The notes beneath the pieces are model-generated. The model was not told where the DNA came from, did not search any database, and saw only the letters and a list, made by a program, of their open reading frames with translations. A stretch of DNA of 64,000 bases from Variovorax sp. OV329 (GTDB lineage Bacteria; Pseudomonadota; Gammaproteobacteria; Burkholderiales; Burkholderiaceae_C): positions 150,322-214,321 of the forward strand of contig NZ_FOUG01000009.1 of assembly GCF_900114785.1 (NCBI RefSeq), read 5' to 3'. The translations under genes were made by a program, and so were the position numbers. The stretch's first letter is position 1, and every line of letters starts with the position of its first letter. This document shows positions 1 to 9,698 of this stretch, in pieces.

Positions 1-1
1 C

Positions 2-841
2 AACCAGGAGATGGTGGGCCTGGGCGCGGCCAATCTCGCGACGGGCTTCTTCCAGGGCATGCCCATCAGCAGCAGTTCCTCGCGCACACCGGTGGCCGAG
101 GCCGCGGGCGCACGCACGCAGCTCACCGGCGTGGTGGGCGCCATCGCCATCGCGGTGCTGCTGATCGCCGCGCCCAACCTGCTGAAGAACCTGCCCAGCG
201 CGGCGCTCGCGGCGGTGGTGATCGCGGCGGCGATCGGGCTGTTCGAGTTCAAGGACCTGGGGCGGCTCTACCGCATCCAGCGCTGGGAGTTCTGGCTCTC
301 GGTGGCCTGCTTCGCCGGCGTGGCGGTGTTCGGCGCCATCCCCGGCATCGCCATCGCGGTGCTGATCGCGGTGATCGAGTTCCTGTGGGACGGCTGGCGC
401 CCGCACTACGCGGTGATGGGCCGCGTGCAGGGCGTCGGCGGCTTCCACGACATCACGCGCTACCCCGATGCGCAGCGCATCGACGGGCTGGTGCTGTTCC
501 GCTGGGACGCGCCGCTGTTCTTCGCCAATGCCGAGCTCTTTCGCGAGAAGGTGCTGGCGGCGGTGTCCGAATCGCCCACGCCGGTGCGCTGGATCGTGGT
601 GGCGGCCGAGCCGGTGACCAGCGTGGATGTCACTTCCTCCGACATGCTGGCCGAGCTGGACGAAGAGCTGCAGGCGCGCGGCATCGAACTGTGTTTCGCC
701 GAGATGAAAGACCCGGTCAAGGACAAGCTCAAGCGCTTCGGCGTGTTCGACCGCTTCGGCGCATCGACCTTCCATCCCACCCTGGAAGAGGCGGTGTCGG
801 CCTACTTGCTGCAAGCGCCCGCGAAAGCGCCTGTTCCGTAA
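2..841 (+). CDS. SulP family anion transporter, C-terminal part (5' truncated)
   Basis: The reading frame is already open at the window edge, so only the last 279 residues are present and the start lies outside. The visible part begins inside the SulP membrane core, with the GMPISSSSSRTPVAEAAG stretch typical of the family. Three hydrophobic segments follow, and then a cytoplasmic STAS domain of about 110 residues (from about GLVLFRWDAPLFF to the end). SulP proteins move sulfate, bicarbonate or dicarboxylates across the inner membrane, and STAS domains are regulatory. The substrate cannot be told from this fragment. The gene stops 56 bp before the RRM gene on the same strand. Confidence 0.9.
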   Translation, partial: NQEMVGLGAANLATGFFQGMPISSSSSRTPVAEAAGARTQLTGVVGAIAIAVLLIAAPNLLKNLPSAALAAVVIAAAIGLFEFKDLGRLYRIQRWEFWLSVACFAGVAVFGAIPGIAIAVLIAVIEFLWDGWRPHYAVMGRVQGVGGFHDITRYPDAQRIDGLVLFRWDAPLFFANAELFREKVLAAVSESPTPVRWIVVAAEPVTSVDVTSSDMLAELDEELQARGIELCFAEMKDPVKDKLKRFGVFDRFGASTFHPTLEEAVSAYLLQAPAKAPVP

Positions 842-897
842 CGCCCGCGCCCTATCATGGCGAGGCACCCAGATTTCAAGCAACCGAGGAGAACCGC

Positions 898-1152
898 ATG
901 GCACGCCTTTGGATTGGAAACATCGAGGACAAGACCACCGACGAGGAACTGCAGGAGCTGCTCACCAAGTACGGCTTCCCCAAGTTCGACGCGATCGAGC
1001 GGGTGGCGGGCGACGGCTCGCGGCCGGCCGCCATCTTCACCTTCGAGGCGGCGTCGCCCGAGGGCCTGCAGCTGCTGGTGCCGCGCATCCACGACCTGTT
1101 CTGGAAGCATCGCAAGATCACCGTGCAGGTGATGCGCGACAACTTCGCCTGA
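898..1152 (+). CDS. RRM-domain RNA-binding protein, 84 aa
   Basis: The start is fixed by a GAGGAGA Shine-Dalgarno at 886-892, five bases before the ATG. The whole protein is one RNA recognition motif: an RNP2-like LWIGNI at residues 4-9, an amphipathic helix (about 14-25), and a degenerate RNP1-like strand RPAAIFTFE at 42-50. Single-RRM proteins of this size are known in several bacterial groups and are presumed to bind RNA. No specific role can be assigned. The next gene follows after 13 bp, so the two are probably co-transcribed. Confidence 0.8.
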   Translation: MARLWIGNIEDKTTDEELQELLTKYGFPKFDAIERVAGDGSRPAAIFTFEAASPEGLQLLVPRIHDLFWKHRKITVQVMRDNFA

Positions 1153-1165
1153 ACGGAGGCGCGGC

Positions 1166-2194
1166 ATGGGCCTGCTCGGCCGGATTTTCGGCGGCAAGGA
1201 CGCGGACCACGCGCCGCAGGATCCGCGCGTGCCGCAGACGGTCGCCCGGGTGCTGGAGATGCATGCGCGGCTGCGCCTGGCCCCGCGTTGCGAGGCCCGG
1301 CTGGCCGACGCGCTGGCGCCCGCGCTCGCCCACATCAGCGCGCTGGTGGCGGGCGTGCCGCGTGCGCACGAGGCCACCACCGCGGCCTGGTCCGGCGACC
1401 CCTACATGCGGGCCTATTTCGCCGCGGCCGACGACATCGGCCAGGTGCTGGCCCGCTCGCGCACGCTGCGCGCTTTCTTCGACGAGAACGCCGGCGCCGA
1501 CACGGCCTTCGCGGTGATGGGCATGGCAATGAACGAGCGCCGCACCCTGGGCGTGGCCCAGGTGGGCGAGCAGACGCGATCGGACGTGCGGCAGACCACG
1601 CTGGGCTTCTCGGACCACCACATCCGCCTGTGCGGCGCTGACGAGGACGAACTGCGAGAAGAAGTGACGCGCCGCATGATCGACCAGCTGGCCATCGAAG
1701 GTTTGGCCAAGGTGGCAGCCGACACCTCGATGCGCGAGGACCTGGAGCACGACCGGGCCCTGCTCGCGACCCGGCTGCGCCTGCTCGAGCGCCAGGGCGC
1801 GGGCCTGCGCGGCATGGTGGGCGCCGAGGACGAGGCCGCCGACCCGGGCGAGATGGCCCGCGTACGCGCCGAGGTGGAAGAAAACGAGCAGCGCCTCAAG
1901 GACCTGGGCCCGCGCTCCGAGGTACTGTCTCGCCAGCTCGACACGCTGTGCGAGACCTTCGCCAACGCCCCCACGCTGCTGCAGGTCTCGACCGAGAAAC
2001 GCCGCCTGGACCGCATGAACGTCGTCGTGGAACACGGCGTGGGCGACGAAGCCGGGAGCCAGGTGCTGGAATTCAGGCTGGCGCGCGTGCCCGGCAACCC
2101 ACCGCAGCAGCGCGCGCTGGCGCTGCTGAAGATCGCGCGGGCCGACGTGCCGCGCGCCGTGAACCCGCTCGACAACGCCGAGCGCCTGCTCTGA
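1166..2194 (+). CDS. conserved hypothetical protein, 342 aa
   Basis: I do not recognise a named family. The protein is soluble and has no signal peptide or membrane segment. An alpha-helical, Ala/Arg-rich N-terminal half (to about 170) is followed by a probable coiled-coil (about 190-280), with regularly spaced charged and leucine residues around EDLEHDRALLATRLRLLERQ and EVEENEQRLKDLG. A mixed C-terminal tail follows. It starts with a short glycine-rich MGLLGRIFGGKD segment. It lies 13 bp behind the RRM gene on the same strand, which suggests a shared transcript. The GNAT gene converges on its 3' end with a 12 bp gap. Confidence 0.75.
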   Translation: MGLLGRIFGGKDADHAPQDPRVPQTVARVLEMHARLRLAPRCEARLADALAPALAHISALVAGVPRAHEATTAAWSGDPYMRAYFAAADDIGQVLARSRTLRAFFDENAGADTAFAVMGMAMNERRTLGVAQVGEQTRSDVRQTTLGFSDHHIRLCGADEDELREEVTRRMIDQLAIEGLAKVAADTSMREDLEHDRALLATRLRLLERQGAGLRGMVGAEDEAADPGEMARVRAEVEENEQRLKDLGPRSEVLSRQLDTLCETFANAPTLLQVSTEKRRLDRMNVVVEHGVGDEAGSQVLEFRLARVPGNPPQQRALALLKIARADVPRAVNPLDNAERLL

Positions 2195-2206
2195 GCCTGA
2201 CGCGCC

Positions 2207-2728
2207 TCAGTCCTTCGCCAGTGCCAGCTTGACGATGCGCGTGCTCGCATCGTCGGGGCAGGCCGATTCCGAAAATCCCAGCCGCTTCGCCAGCCGCCGC
2301 ATCGGCGCGTTGGCGGAGAGCACGTAGCCCTCCATGGTGCGAAAGCCATGCGCCCGCGCGGCGTCGATCAGCGTGTTCATCAAGGGCGTCGACAGGCCCT
2401 GCCCCTGCCAGTCGTCCAGGATGGTGATGGCGAACTCGCAGCAGTCGCTGCCGGCCGCCGACGCGTAGCGCGCGCCGGCCACGATGGGCCGCGCCTCGCC
2501 TTCCTCGGGCAGCACCACCAGCGCGAACTCGCGCTGCGGCTCGGGGTGCGTGGCCGCCTCGTAGGTGTGCTCCGGCAGGTCGCGCACTGCCGTCATGAAG
2601 CGGGTGTAGCGCGCGTCGGGCGAGAGGCTGAGCACGGCCGCGTGCAAGCCCTCGCGGTCTTCGGGCCGGATCTCGCGCACGGTGACGCGGCGGGCATCGC
2701 GCAGGGTCAGCGAAAGAGGCAGCGGCAT
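2207..2728 (-). CDS. GNAT family N-acetyltransferase, 173 aa
   Basis: GNAT enzymes transfer an acetyl group from acetyl-CoA to amines on small molecules or proteins. The fold is recognisable from N-terminal VREIRPEDREGL, the central beta strand, and the acetyl-CoA loop WQGQGLSTPLM at about residues 111-121, followed by helix LIDAARAHGF. The C-terminal ANAPMRRLAKRLGF is also typical. An open frame continues upstream, but MPLPLSLTLRDARR is the natural family N-terminus, so the internal ATG at 2728 is chosen. The acceptor substrate is unknown. The LysR gene ends 40 bp upstream on the same strand. Confidence 0.85.
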   Translation of the reverse strand: MPLPLSLTLRDARRVTVREIRPEDREGLHAAVLSLSPDARYTRFMTAVRDLPEHTYEAATHPEPQREFALVVLPEEGEARPIVAGARYASAAGSDCCEFAITILDDWQGQGLSTPLMNTLIDAARAHGFRTMEGYVLSANAPMRRLAKRLGFSESACPDDASTRIVKLALAKD

Positions 2729-2768
2729 GGCGGGCCTTGGTGGAGTGGCCGCGCCAGCATACGGGCGA

Positions 2769-3704
2769 TCAGCTGCGCTGCGCCAGCTCCGCCTCGGCGC
2801 GCAGCCAGCGGATGAAGTCCTGCGCATCGGCGTTGGCGTGGCCGCGCCGCGAGGTCTCGATGTAGTAGCCGCGGCTGGAGATGGCACCCGCGCCGAATGG
2901 CGCCACCAGCCGGCCCTCGCGCAGCATCTCGGCGAGCAGGGGCATGCGGCCGATCACCACGCCCTGCCCCGCCACGGCGGCCGCCACCGCGTCGGTGTAA
3001 TGGGTGAAGCGCACCGTGCTCTTCATGCGCAGGTCCTTCAGCCGCATGATCTCCAGCCACGGGTCCCAGTCCATCGTGGGCGCCAAGCCCATGCCGGGCG
3101 CGTCGATGGTCAGCAGGGTCTGCTGCGCCAGGTCGGCGGGCTCGCGCAGCGCGGCGGCGATGGCGGGTGCGCACAGCGGCATCACCGATTCCTCGAACAG
3201 GGCCGGCCCGGTGCCGCGGGCGATGGGCACGAAGCGCACCGCCAGGTCGAGCCGGGCGCGGTCCAGGTCGTCCACCACTTCGAGGGAGGCGGACACCCGC
3301 ACGTCCACCTGAGGATGGCTGGCGGTGAAGTGCGCCAGGCGCGGAATGAGCCACAGCGAGGCGAAGCCCGGCGTGCAGGTCATGGCCAGCTGGCGCGGCG
3401 CCTGCACCGCGCGGATGCGGGCCGTGGCGTCGCGCAGGCGCTCCAGGCATTCCACCGCGGCGCGCTGCAGGATGCGGCCGGGGTCGGTGAGCACGATCGC
3501 GCGGTGGCGGCGCTCGAAGAGCAGCACGCCCAGGCCCTCCTCCAGCTGCGCGATCTGGCGGCTGACGGCGGACTGGGTCAGGTGCAGCGCCTCGGCGGCC
3601 TTGGTGAAGCTCAGGGTGCGGGCCGCGGCGTCGAAGCTGACCAGCAATTCCAGCGGCGGGAGGTCGTGCCCGGGTGAAAGGGGCTTCACATTCTCTGGAC
3701 GCAT
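2769..3704 (-). CDS. LysR family transcriptional regulator, 311 aa
   Basis: A winged helix-turn-helix occupies about residues 15-75 (LELLVSFDAAARTLSFTKAA, TQSAVSRQIAQLEEGLG). The usual periplasmic-binding-protein-like effector domain fills the rest, with the GcvA-like arrangement. Length is normal for the family. The ATG at 3704 is preferred over the longer open frame because it gives a standard LysR N-terminus. It is divergent from the DUF2917 gene with 85 bp between starts, the classic layout for a LysR protein acting on its neighbour and itself. The inducer is unknown. Confidence 0.9.
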   Translation of the reverse strand: MRPENVKPLSPGHDLPPLELLVSFDAAARTLSFTKAAEALHLTQSAVSRQIAQLEEGLGVLLFERRHRAIVLTDPGRILQRAAVECLERLRDATARIRAVQAPRQLAMTCTPGFASLWLIPRLAHFTASHPQVDVRVSASLEVVDDLDRARLDLAVRFVPIARGTGPALFEESVMPLCAPAIAAALREPADLAQQTLLTIDAPGMGLAPTMDWDPWLEIMRLKDLRMKSTVRFTHYTDAVAAAVAGQGVVIGRMPLLAEMLREGRLVAPFGAGAISSRGYYIETSRRGHANADAQDFIRWLRAEAELAQRS

Positions 3705-3789
3705 GCAATGAGTTCCGAATGATCGTGTGACGTACGGGAATCGGCTCACTATATTCATTCTCATGATGAATGCGAAGGAGTGTTTTCCC
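3705..3789. promoter_or_regulatory. divergent lysR / DUF2917 promoter region
   Basis: The 85 bp gap is clearly more AT-rich than the flanking genes. It holds the imperfect dyad TTCAT-N7-ATGAA at about 3754-3770, a plausible LysR-type half-site pair, and an AAGGAG Shine-Dalgarno at 3775-3780 for the plus-strand gene. Operator function is inferred from the divergent layout only. Confidence 0.4.
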
Positions 3790-4113
3790 ATGCGCACCGA
3801 AGCTGTCTCCACCTTCAAGATCGAGTTGCCGCGCCATGCCATCTTCACGGTGGCGGACATCGCCGGCGTGGACATCGAATGCCAGAGCGGCTGCGTCTGG
3901 CTGACCCTGGACGACGACACGCGCGACCTGGTGCTGGAACCGGGCGAGCGATTCGTCGGCGACATCCACCGGCGCGTGCTGGTGTCCGCCTTCGAGCCCT
4001 CGAGCATCCGCGTGTCGCACGCGCTGCCCGCCGCCATGCCGCTGCCTGCCACGCCACGCGGGACCTCGGCGTCGCACGTGCGACTCGTGCCGCGCGGGTT
4101 GTCCCCGGCTTGA
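3790..4113 (+). CDS. DUF2917 domain protein, 107 aa
   Basis: The start is set by AAGGAG nine bases upstream. The sequence matches the DUF2917 pattern: short beta strands with GVDIECQSGCVWLTLDDDTRD and then LEPGERFVGDIHRRVLVSAFEPS. The C-terminal 30 residues are Pro/Ala/Arg-rich and probably disordered. The fold is likely a small beta sandwich or cupin-like unit. No biochemical role is established. Genes of this family often lie next to a LysR-type regulator, as here. Confidence 0.8.
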   Translation: MRTEAVSTFKIELPRHAIFTVADIAGVDIECQSGCVWLTLDDDTRDLVLEPGERFVGDIHRRVLVSAFEPSSIRVSHALPAAMPLPATPRGTSASHVRLVPRGLSPA

Positions 4114-4155
4114 CCCGGGGCGGGCTGCCGCCGAACCATCGACCCTTTCGTCCCG

Positions 4156-4185
4156 TGCCGCCCCGCAGGCGGCATTCGCGTTTTT
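4156..4185 (+). terminator. candidate rho-independent terminator after the DUF2917 gene
   Basis: A perfect 7-bp stem, TGCCGCC with GGCGGCA (4156-4162 and 4168-4174) around a 5-base loop, is followed after six bases by TTTTT. The T run is not immediately next to the stem, so termination efficiency is uncertain. Confidence 0.4.
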
Positions 4186-4201
4186 CTCGAAGGAGTCGAA
4201 C

Positions 4202-5380
4202 ATGGCAGAGGCATATATCGTCGCCATCGCGCGCACCGCCGGTGGCCGGCGCGGCGGCAAGCTGGCCGGATGGCATCCGGTGGACCTGGCGGCCCAGGTC
4301 ATCGATGCGCTGGTGACGCGCAGCGGCATCGACCCGGCGGCCGTGGAGGACGTGATCCTCGGCTGCGTGAGCCAGGTGGGCGAGCAGGCCACCAACGTGG
4401 CGCGCAACGCGGTGTTGGCATCGAAGCTGCCCGAGTCGGTTCCCGGCACCTCGGTGGACCGGCAGTGCGGCTCCTCGCAGCAGGCGCTGCACTTCGCGGC
4501 GCAGGCCGTAATGTCCGGCAGCATGGACGCGGTGATCGCCGGCGGCGTGGAAAGCATGACGCGCGTGCCCATGTTCACCCCCAACGCGCTGCCGCAGAAG
4601 GCAGGCCTGGGCATCTACATGAGCCCGGGCATGCAGGCGCGCTACCCCGGCGTGGAGTTCAGCCAGTTCACCGGCGCCGAGATGATCGCGGTGAAGTACG
4701 GCCTCGAGAAGGTCGCGCTGGACCGCTATGCGCTGCAAAGCCACGAGCGCGCCATCGCCGCCGTGAAGGCCGGCGCCTTCGACGGGGAGATCATTTCCAT
4801 CGAGGTGCTCACCGCCGAGGGCCAGGGCAGCGGCCAGATGCATGCGCAGGACGAAGGCATCCGCTTCGAAGCCAGCCTGGAGGGCATCGCCGGGGTGAAG
4901 CTGATCCGCGAGGGCGGCCGCTGCACGGCTGCCAGCGCCAGCCAGATCTGCGACGGCGCCAGCGGCGTGCTGGTGGTCAACGAGCGCGGCCTGAAGGCGC
5001 TGGGCGTGAAGCCGCTGGCGCGCATCCACCACATGAGCATGCTGGGGCACGACCCGGTGATCATGCTGGAGGCGCCCATCCCCGCCACGGCGCGTGCGCT
5101 GCAGAAGGCGGGCATGAAGATCCAGGACATCGACCTGTACGAGGTCAACGAGGCCTTCGCACCGGTGCCGCTGGCCTGGCTGCAGACGCTGGACGCCGAC
5201 CCCGCGCGCATCAACGTGAACGGCGGCGCCATCGCGCTGGGCCATCCGCTGGGCGCCTCGGGCACCAAGCTGATGACCACGCTGGTCAACGCGCTGCACA
5301 AGCGCGGCAAGCGCTACGGACTGCAGACCATGTGCGAAGGCGGCGGCATGGCGAACGTGACCATCGTCGAGCGGCTTTGA
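4202..5380 (+). CDS. acetyl-CoA acyltransferase / thiolase, 392 aa
   Basis: It catalyses thiolytic cleavage (or condensation) of 3-ketoacyl-CoA, the last step of beta-oxidation. All thiolase signatures are present: nucleophilic Cys89 in SVDRQCGSSQQA, His348 in GHPLGASG, and Cys378 in CEGGGMAN. Length is normal for a degradative thiolase. An AAGGAG motif seven bases before the ATG supports the start. It heads a same-strand set with an enoyl-CoA hydratase and an acyl-CoA dehydrogenase, which argues for a catabolic role. Chain-length specificity cannot be read from the sequence. Confidence 0.93.
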   Translation: MAEAYIVAIARTAGGRRGGKLAGWHPVDLAAQVIDALVTRSGIDPAAVEDVILGCVSQVGEQATNVARNAVLASKLPESVPGTSVDRQCGSSQQALHFAAQAVMSGSMDAVIAGGVESMTRVPMFTPNALPQKAGLGIYMSPGMQARYPGVEFSQFTGAEMIAVKYGLEKVALDRYALQSHERAIAAVKAGAFDGEIISIEVLTAEGQGSGQMHAQDEGIRFEASLEGIAGVKLIREGGRCTAASASQICDGASGVLVVNERGLKALGVKPLARIHHMSMLGHDPVIMLEAPIPATARALQKAGMKIQDIDLYEVNEAFAPVPLAWLQTLDADPARINVNGGAIALGHPLGASGTKLMTTLVNALHKRGKRYGLQTMCEGGGMANVTIVERL

Positions 5381-5449
5381 TCATGAGCCCCCACGCTCAT
5401 CACTTCGTGTATCGAGGCCGCCCGAGCGGGCGGCCGGGCTGACGCTGAC

Positions 5450-6241
5450 ATGTCGACGGTACTCTGCGACGTCGAGGATGGCATCGCCACCCTCAGCCTG
5501 AACCTGCCGCACAAGCTCAACCCCATCGCCGCCGAACTGCAGCAGGAGTTGCGCGCGCAACTGGCCCGCGTCCGTGACGACAAGAGCGTGCGCGCGCTGG
5601 TGCTCACCGGCAGCGGCAAGGCCTTCTGCGTGGGCGCCGACCTGGGCACCATGCGCAACACCGGCGGCCAGAGCCTGGGCGACGCCACCGCCGAATGGAT
5701 GCAGACGCTGAGCCACCCGCTGATCCAGGACCTGCGCACGATGCCGGTGCCGGTGCTGTGCGCGGTCAACGGCCCGGCTGCCGGCGCGGGCGTGGGCCTG
5801 GCGCTGGCCTGCGACGTCGTGATCGCGGCGAAGAGCGCCTACTTCTACCTGCCCTTCTTGCCCAAGCTGGGCATCGTGCCGGACCTGGGCTGCACCTGGG
5901 CCATCCCGCGCCTGGTGGGGCCGGCGCGCGCCATGGGCATGGCGCTGCTCGACGAGCGGCTGGATGCGGAGAAAGCGGTGCAATGGGGCCTGATCTGGGC
6001 CGCCTTCGACGACGAGCTTCTGTTGCTGGAAGCGCAGAAGATCGCGCAGCGCCTGGCCCGCCTGCCGGCGCACGCAGTGCTCGAGGCGCGCCAGGCCCTG
6101 GAAGCCTCGGCCCGCCACACGCTGCCCGAGCAGCTTCACTACGAGAGCGAGCGCCAGCGCGAACTCATCGATCAGCCCAGCTTCGCCGAGGGCGTGGCCG
6201 CCTTCCTGCAAAAACGCGCGCCGGTGTTCCCCGGCCGCTGA
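5450..6241 (+). CDS. enoyl-CoA hydratase/isomerase family protein, 263 aa
   Basis: This is a crotonase-fold enzyme. Oxyanion-hole segments are seen at KAFCVGADLG (about 57-66) and NGPAAGAGVGLALACD (about 107-122). At the second catalytic position the sequence reads GIVPDLGCTW, with Asp145 instead of the hydratase Glu. This pattern is typical of PaaG-like isomerases and 1,2-epoxyphenylacetyl-CoA-type relatives. It may therefore be an isomerase rather than a simple hydratase. It lies 69 bp after the thiolase and 6 bp before the acyl-CoA dehydrogenase, so probably forms an operon with them. Confidence 0.88.
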   Translation: MSTVLCDVEDGIATLSLNLPHKLNPIAAELQQELRAQLARVRDDKSVRALVLTGSGKAFCVGADLGTMRNTGGQSLGDATAEWMQTLSHPLIQDLRTMPVPVLCAVNGPAAGAGVGLALACDVVIAAKSAYFYLPFLPKLGIVPDLGCTWAIPRLVGPARAMGMALLDERLDAEKAVQWGLIWAAFDDELLLLEAQKIAQRLARLPAHAVLEARQALEASARHTLPEQLHYESERQRELIDQPSFAEGVAAFLQKRAPVFPGR

Positions 6242-6247
6242 AACGCC

Positions 6248-7417
<1,170 letters not shown>

Positions 7418-7456
7418 AGCAGCCGCGACGGCGGGCCGGGGTAGGATGGCTCCATC

Positions 7457-8062
7457 ATGCAATCAGCCGATGCCGCCACCTTCGGCGAGTCCTACTACCA
7501 GCGCTACTACTTCGACAAGAAGACCAGCGTGGCCGACCCCCAGCACATCGAGCGGCTGGGCGACTTCGTGTGCAACTACCTCAAGTACCTGCGCGTGCCG
7601 GTGGAGCGCGTGCTGGACGTGGGCTGCGGCATCGGGCTGTGGCGCGACATCGTGGCGCGGCACTTTCCGCAGGCCAGCTTCCAGGGCGTGGAGATCAGCC
7701 AGTACCTGTGCGAGCGCTACGGCTGGGAGCGCGGCTCGGTGGTGGACTACCAGGCCAAGGCGCCCTTCGACCTCGTCATCTGCCAGGGCGTGCTGGCCTA
7801 CCTGAACCCGCAGGACCTCAAGCGTGCGCTGCGCAACCTGGGCACGCTCTGCCGGGGCGCGCTCTACATGGAAGTGGTGACGCGCGAGGACTACGAGCGC
7901 GACATCGTCGACGAGGACCTCACCGACCCGCAGCTGTTCCGCCACCGCGCCGACACCTACCGGCACGGCCTGGCGCGGCACTTCAAGGAGATGGGCGGCG
8001 GCGTGTGGCTGAGCCGGCAATCGGACGTGCCGGTCTTCGCGCTGGAAAGCGCGACGGACTGA
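7457..8062 (+). CDS. class I SAM-dependent methyltransferase, 201 aa
   Basis: Motif I is clear at residues 52-60 (VLDVGCGIG). It is followed by an acidic strand end (QGVEISQYLC) and the motif IV region PFDLVICQGVLAYL. The N-terminal ESYYQRYYFDKKT is typical of small-molecule methyltransferases of this family. The methyl acceptor is unknown. It lies 39 bp after the acyl-CoA dehydrogenase but looks functionally unrelated to it. Confidence 0.85.
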   Translation: MQSADAATFGESYYQRYYFDKKTSVADPQHIERLGDFVCNYLKYLRVPVERVLDVGCGIGLWRDIVARHFPQASFQGVEISQYLCERYGWERGSVVDYQAKAPFDLVICQGVLAYLNPQDLKRALRNLGTLCRGALYMEVVTREDYERDIVDEDLTDPQLFRHRADTYRHGLARHFKEMGGGVWLSRQSDVPVFALESATD

Positions 8063-8134
8063 GTTGACGACGAGGCCGGCAGGGGCGGCACCCGGCCATT
8101 GGGCGCACCGGCGCAATTGCGGAACAATGGGGCC

Positions 8135-8383
8135 ATGAGCGCCACGAACGGCCAGCCTTTGCCAGCCATCGACCCCGCGCGCTGCCCCGTCTGCGGGCAG
8201 CTCAACCGCTGCGCGATGGAAGTCGCGCGCGAAACCGGCGTGGCGCAGCCGCCCTGCTGGTGCATGGGCGCCAACTTCACGCCCGAACTGCTGGGCGCCC
8301 TGCCCCAGCACGCGCGCAACGTCGCCTGCATCTGCGCCGACTGCAGCGCCAAGGCGCTCGCTGCCAAGGAGAACACCCCATGA
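8135..8383 (+). CDS. cysteine-rich CWC family protein, 82 aa
   Basis: The protein has eight cysteines: C17, C20, C26, the PCWC pair C41/C43, and C65, C67 and C70. This is the pattern of the cysteine-rich CWC family (CPVCG, NRC, PPCWC, CICADC), a presumed metal-binding fold without known function. The ATG at 8135 is chosen over an upstream in-frame start because MSATNGQ begins a normal family N-terminus. Its stop overlaps the phosphofructokinase start (ATGA), so translation is probably coupled. Confidence 0.85.
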   Translation: MSATNGQPLPAIDPARCPVCGQLNRCAMEVARETGVAQPPCWCMGANFTPELLGALPQHARNVACICADCSAKALAAKENTP

Positions 8384-9636
8384 GCCAGACCAATGCCTTC
8401 TACGCCCAGTCCGGAGGCGTGACCTCCGTCATCAACGCCTCGGCCTGCGGCGTGATCCAGGCCGCGCGGCGGCATCCCGACCGCATCGGCAAGGTCTACG
8501 CCGGGCGCAACGGCATCCTGGGCGCGCTGGACGAGGACCTGATCGACACCGGCCTGGAATCCGACGAGGCCATCGCCGCGCTGCGCAGCACGCCGGCCGG
8601 CGCCTTCGGCTCCTGCCGCTACAAGCTCAAGTCGCTGGAGAAGAACCGGCGCGAGTACGAGCGGCTCATCGAGGTCTTCAAGGCGCACGGCATCGGCTAT
8701 TTCTTCTACAACGGCGGCGGCGACTCGGCCGACACCTGCTTCAAGATGAGCCAGCTCTCGCAGTCGATGGGCTATGCGCTGCAGGCCATCCACGTGCCCA
8801 AGACCATCGACAACGACTTGCCGCTGACCGACTGCTGCCCCGGCTTCGGCTCGGTGGCCAAGTACGTGGCGGTGTCCACGCTGGAAGCGTCATTCGACGT
8901 GCGCTCCATGGCCGCCAGTTCCACCAAGGTCTTCGTGCTGGAGGTCATGGGCCGCCATGCCGGCTGGATCGCCGCGGCCGGCGCGCTGGCGGCGGACCAC
9001 GGCATTCCGGTGGTGGTGCTCTTTCCCGAGATCGAGTTCGACCAGGCGGGCTTCCTCGCGCGCGTCGATGCGCTGGTGAAGCACCACGGCTACTGCACGG
9101 TGGTGGTGTCCGAGGGCTGCCATCACGCGGACGGCAGCTTCCTGGCCGAGCAGGGCTCGCGCGATGCCTTCGGCCACGCGCAGCTCGGCGGCGCGGCGCC
9201 GGTGGTGGCGCAGATGGTGAAGGACGCGCTGGACTACAAGTTCCACTGGGCCGTGGCCGACTACCTGCAGCGCTCGGCGCGGCACATCGCCTCGGCCACC
9301 GACGTGGAGCAGGCCTACGCCGTGGGCCAGCGCGCGGTGGAACTGGCATTGGAGGGGAAGAACGCGGTCATGCCCTGCATCGAGCGCACTTCCGACTCGC
9401 CCTACGCCTGGCGCATCGGCAGCGCGCCGCTGGACCAGGTGGCCAACACCGAGAAGAAGATGCCGCGCGACTTCATCTCGCCCGACGGCTACGGCATCAC
9501 CGAGGCCTGCCGCCGCTACCTGCTGCCGCTGATCGAGGGCGAGGACTATCCGGCGTACCGCAATGGGATGCCGGTGTACGCGACCCTCGCGCTGAAATCG
9601 GTGCAGAAGAAGCTAGCGCCCTTCGAGCGGAGCTGA
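8380..9636 (+). CDS. pfp: PPi-dependent 6-phosphofructokinase, 418 aa
   Basis: It phosphorylates fructose 6-phosphate, most likely with pyrophosphate and so reversibly. The N-terminus NAFYAQSGGVTSVINASACG and the SCRYKLKSLE segment resemble the Xanthomonas PPi-dependent enzyme. The phosphoryl-donor loop is GGGDS (112-116) rather than the GGDGS of ATP enzymes. The catalytic loop is PKTIDND (140-146), with the Lys that marks PPi users where ATP enzymes have Gly. MGRHAGW follows as expected. Donor choice is inferred from these residues. It overlaps the CWC gene by 4 bp. Confidence 0.9.
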   Translation: MSQTNAFYAQSGGVTSVINASACGVIQAARRHPDRIGKVYAGRNGILGALDEDLIDTGLESDEAIAALRSTPAGAFGSCRYKLKSLEKNRREYERLIEVFKAHGIGYFFYNGGGDSADTCFKMSQLSQSMGYALQAIHVPKTIDNDLPLTDCCPGFGSVAKYVAVSTLEASFDVRSMAASSTKVFVLEVMGRHAGWIAAAGALAADHGIPVVVLFPEIEFDQAGFLARVDALVKHHGYCTVVVSEGCHHADGSFLAEQGSRDAFGHAQLGGAAPVVAQMVKDALDYKFHWAVADYLQRSARHIASATDVEQAYAVGQRAVELALEGKNAVMPCIERTSDSPYAWRIGSAPLDQVANTEKKMPRDFISPDGYGITEACRRYLLPLIEGEDYPAYRNGMPVYATLALKSVQKKLAPFERS

Positions 9637-9698
9637 CTTGAGCACCTGCATCAGCTAATGCGGCTACGCCATGAGCGAGTGCGGCGCATGACACCCTG

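Noticed and set aside
3750..3772. TTCATTCTCATGATGAA as a Fur box before the DUF2917 gene
   Set aside because: It shares only one half with a Fur box and sits in a divergent LysR promoter, where a LysR-type dyad is the simpler reading. There is no iron-related gene nearby.
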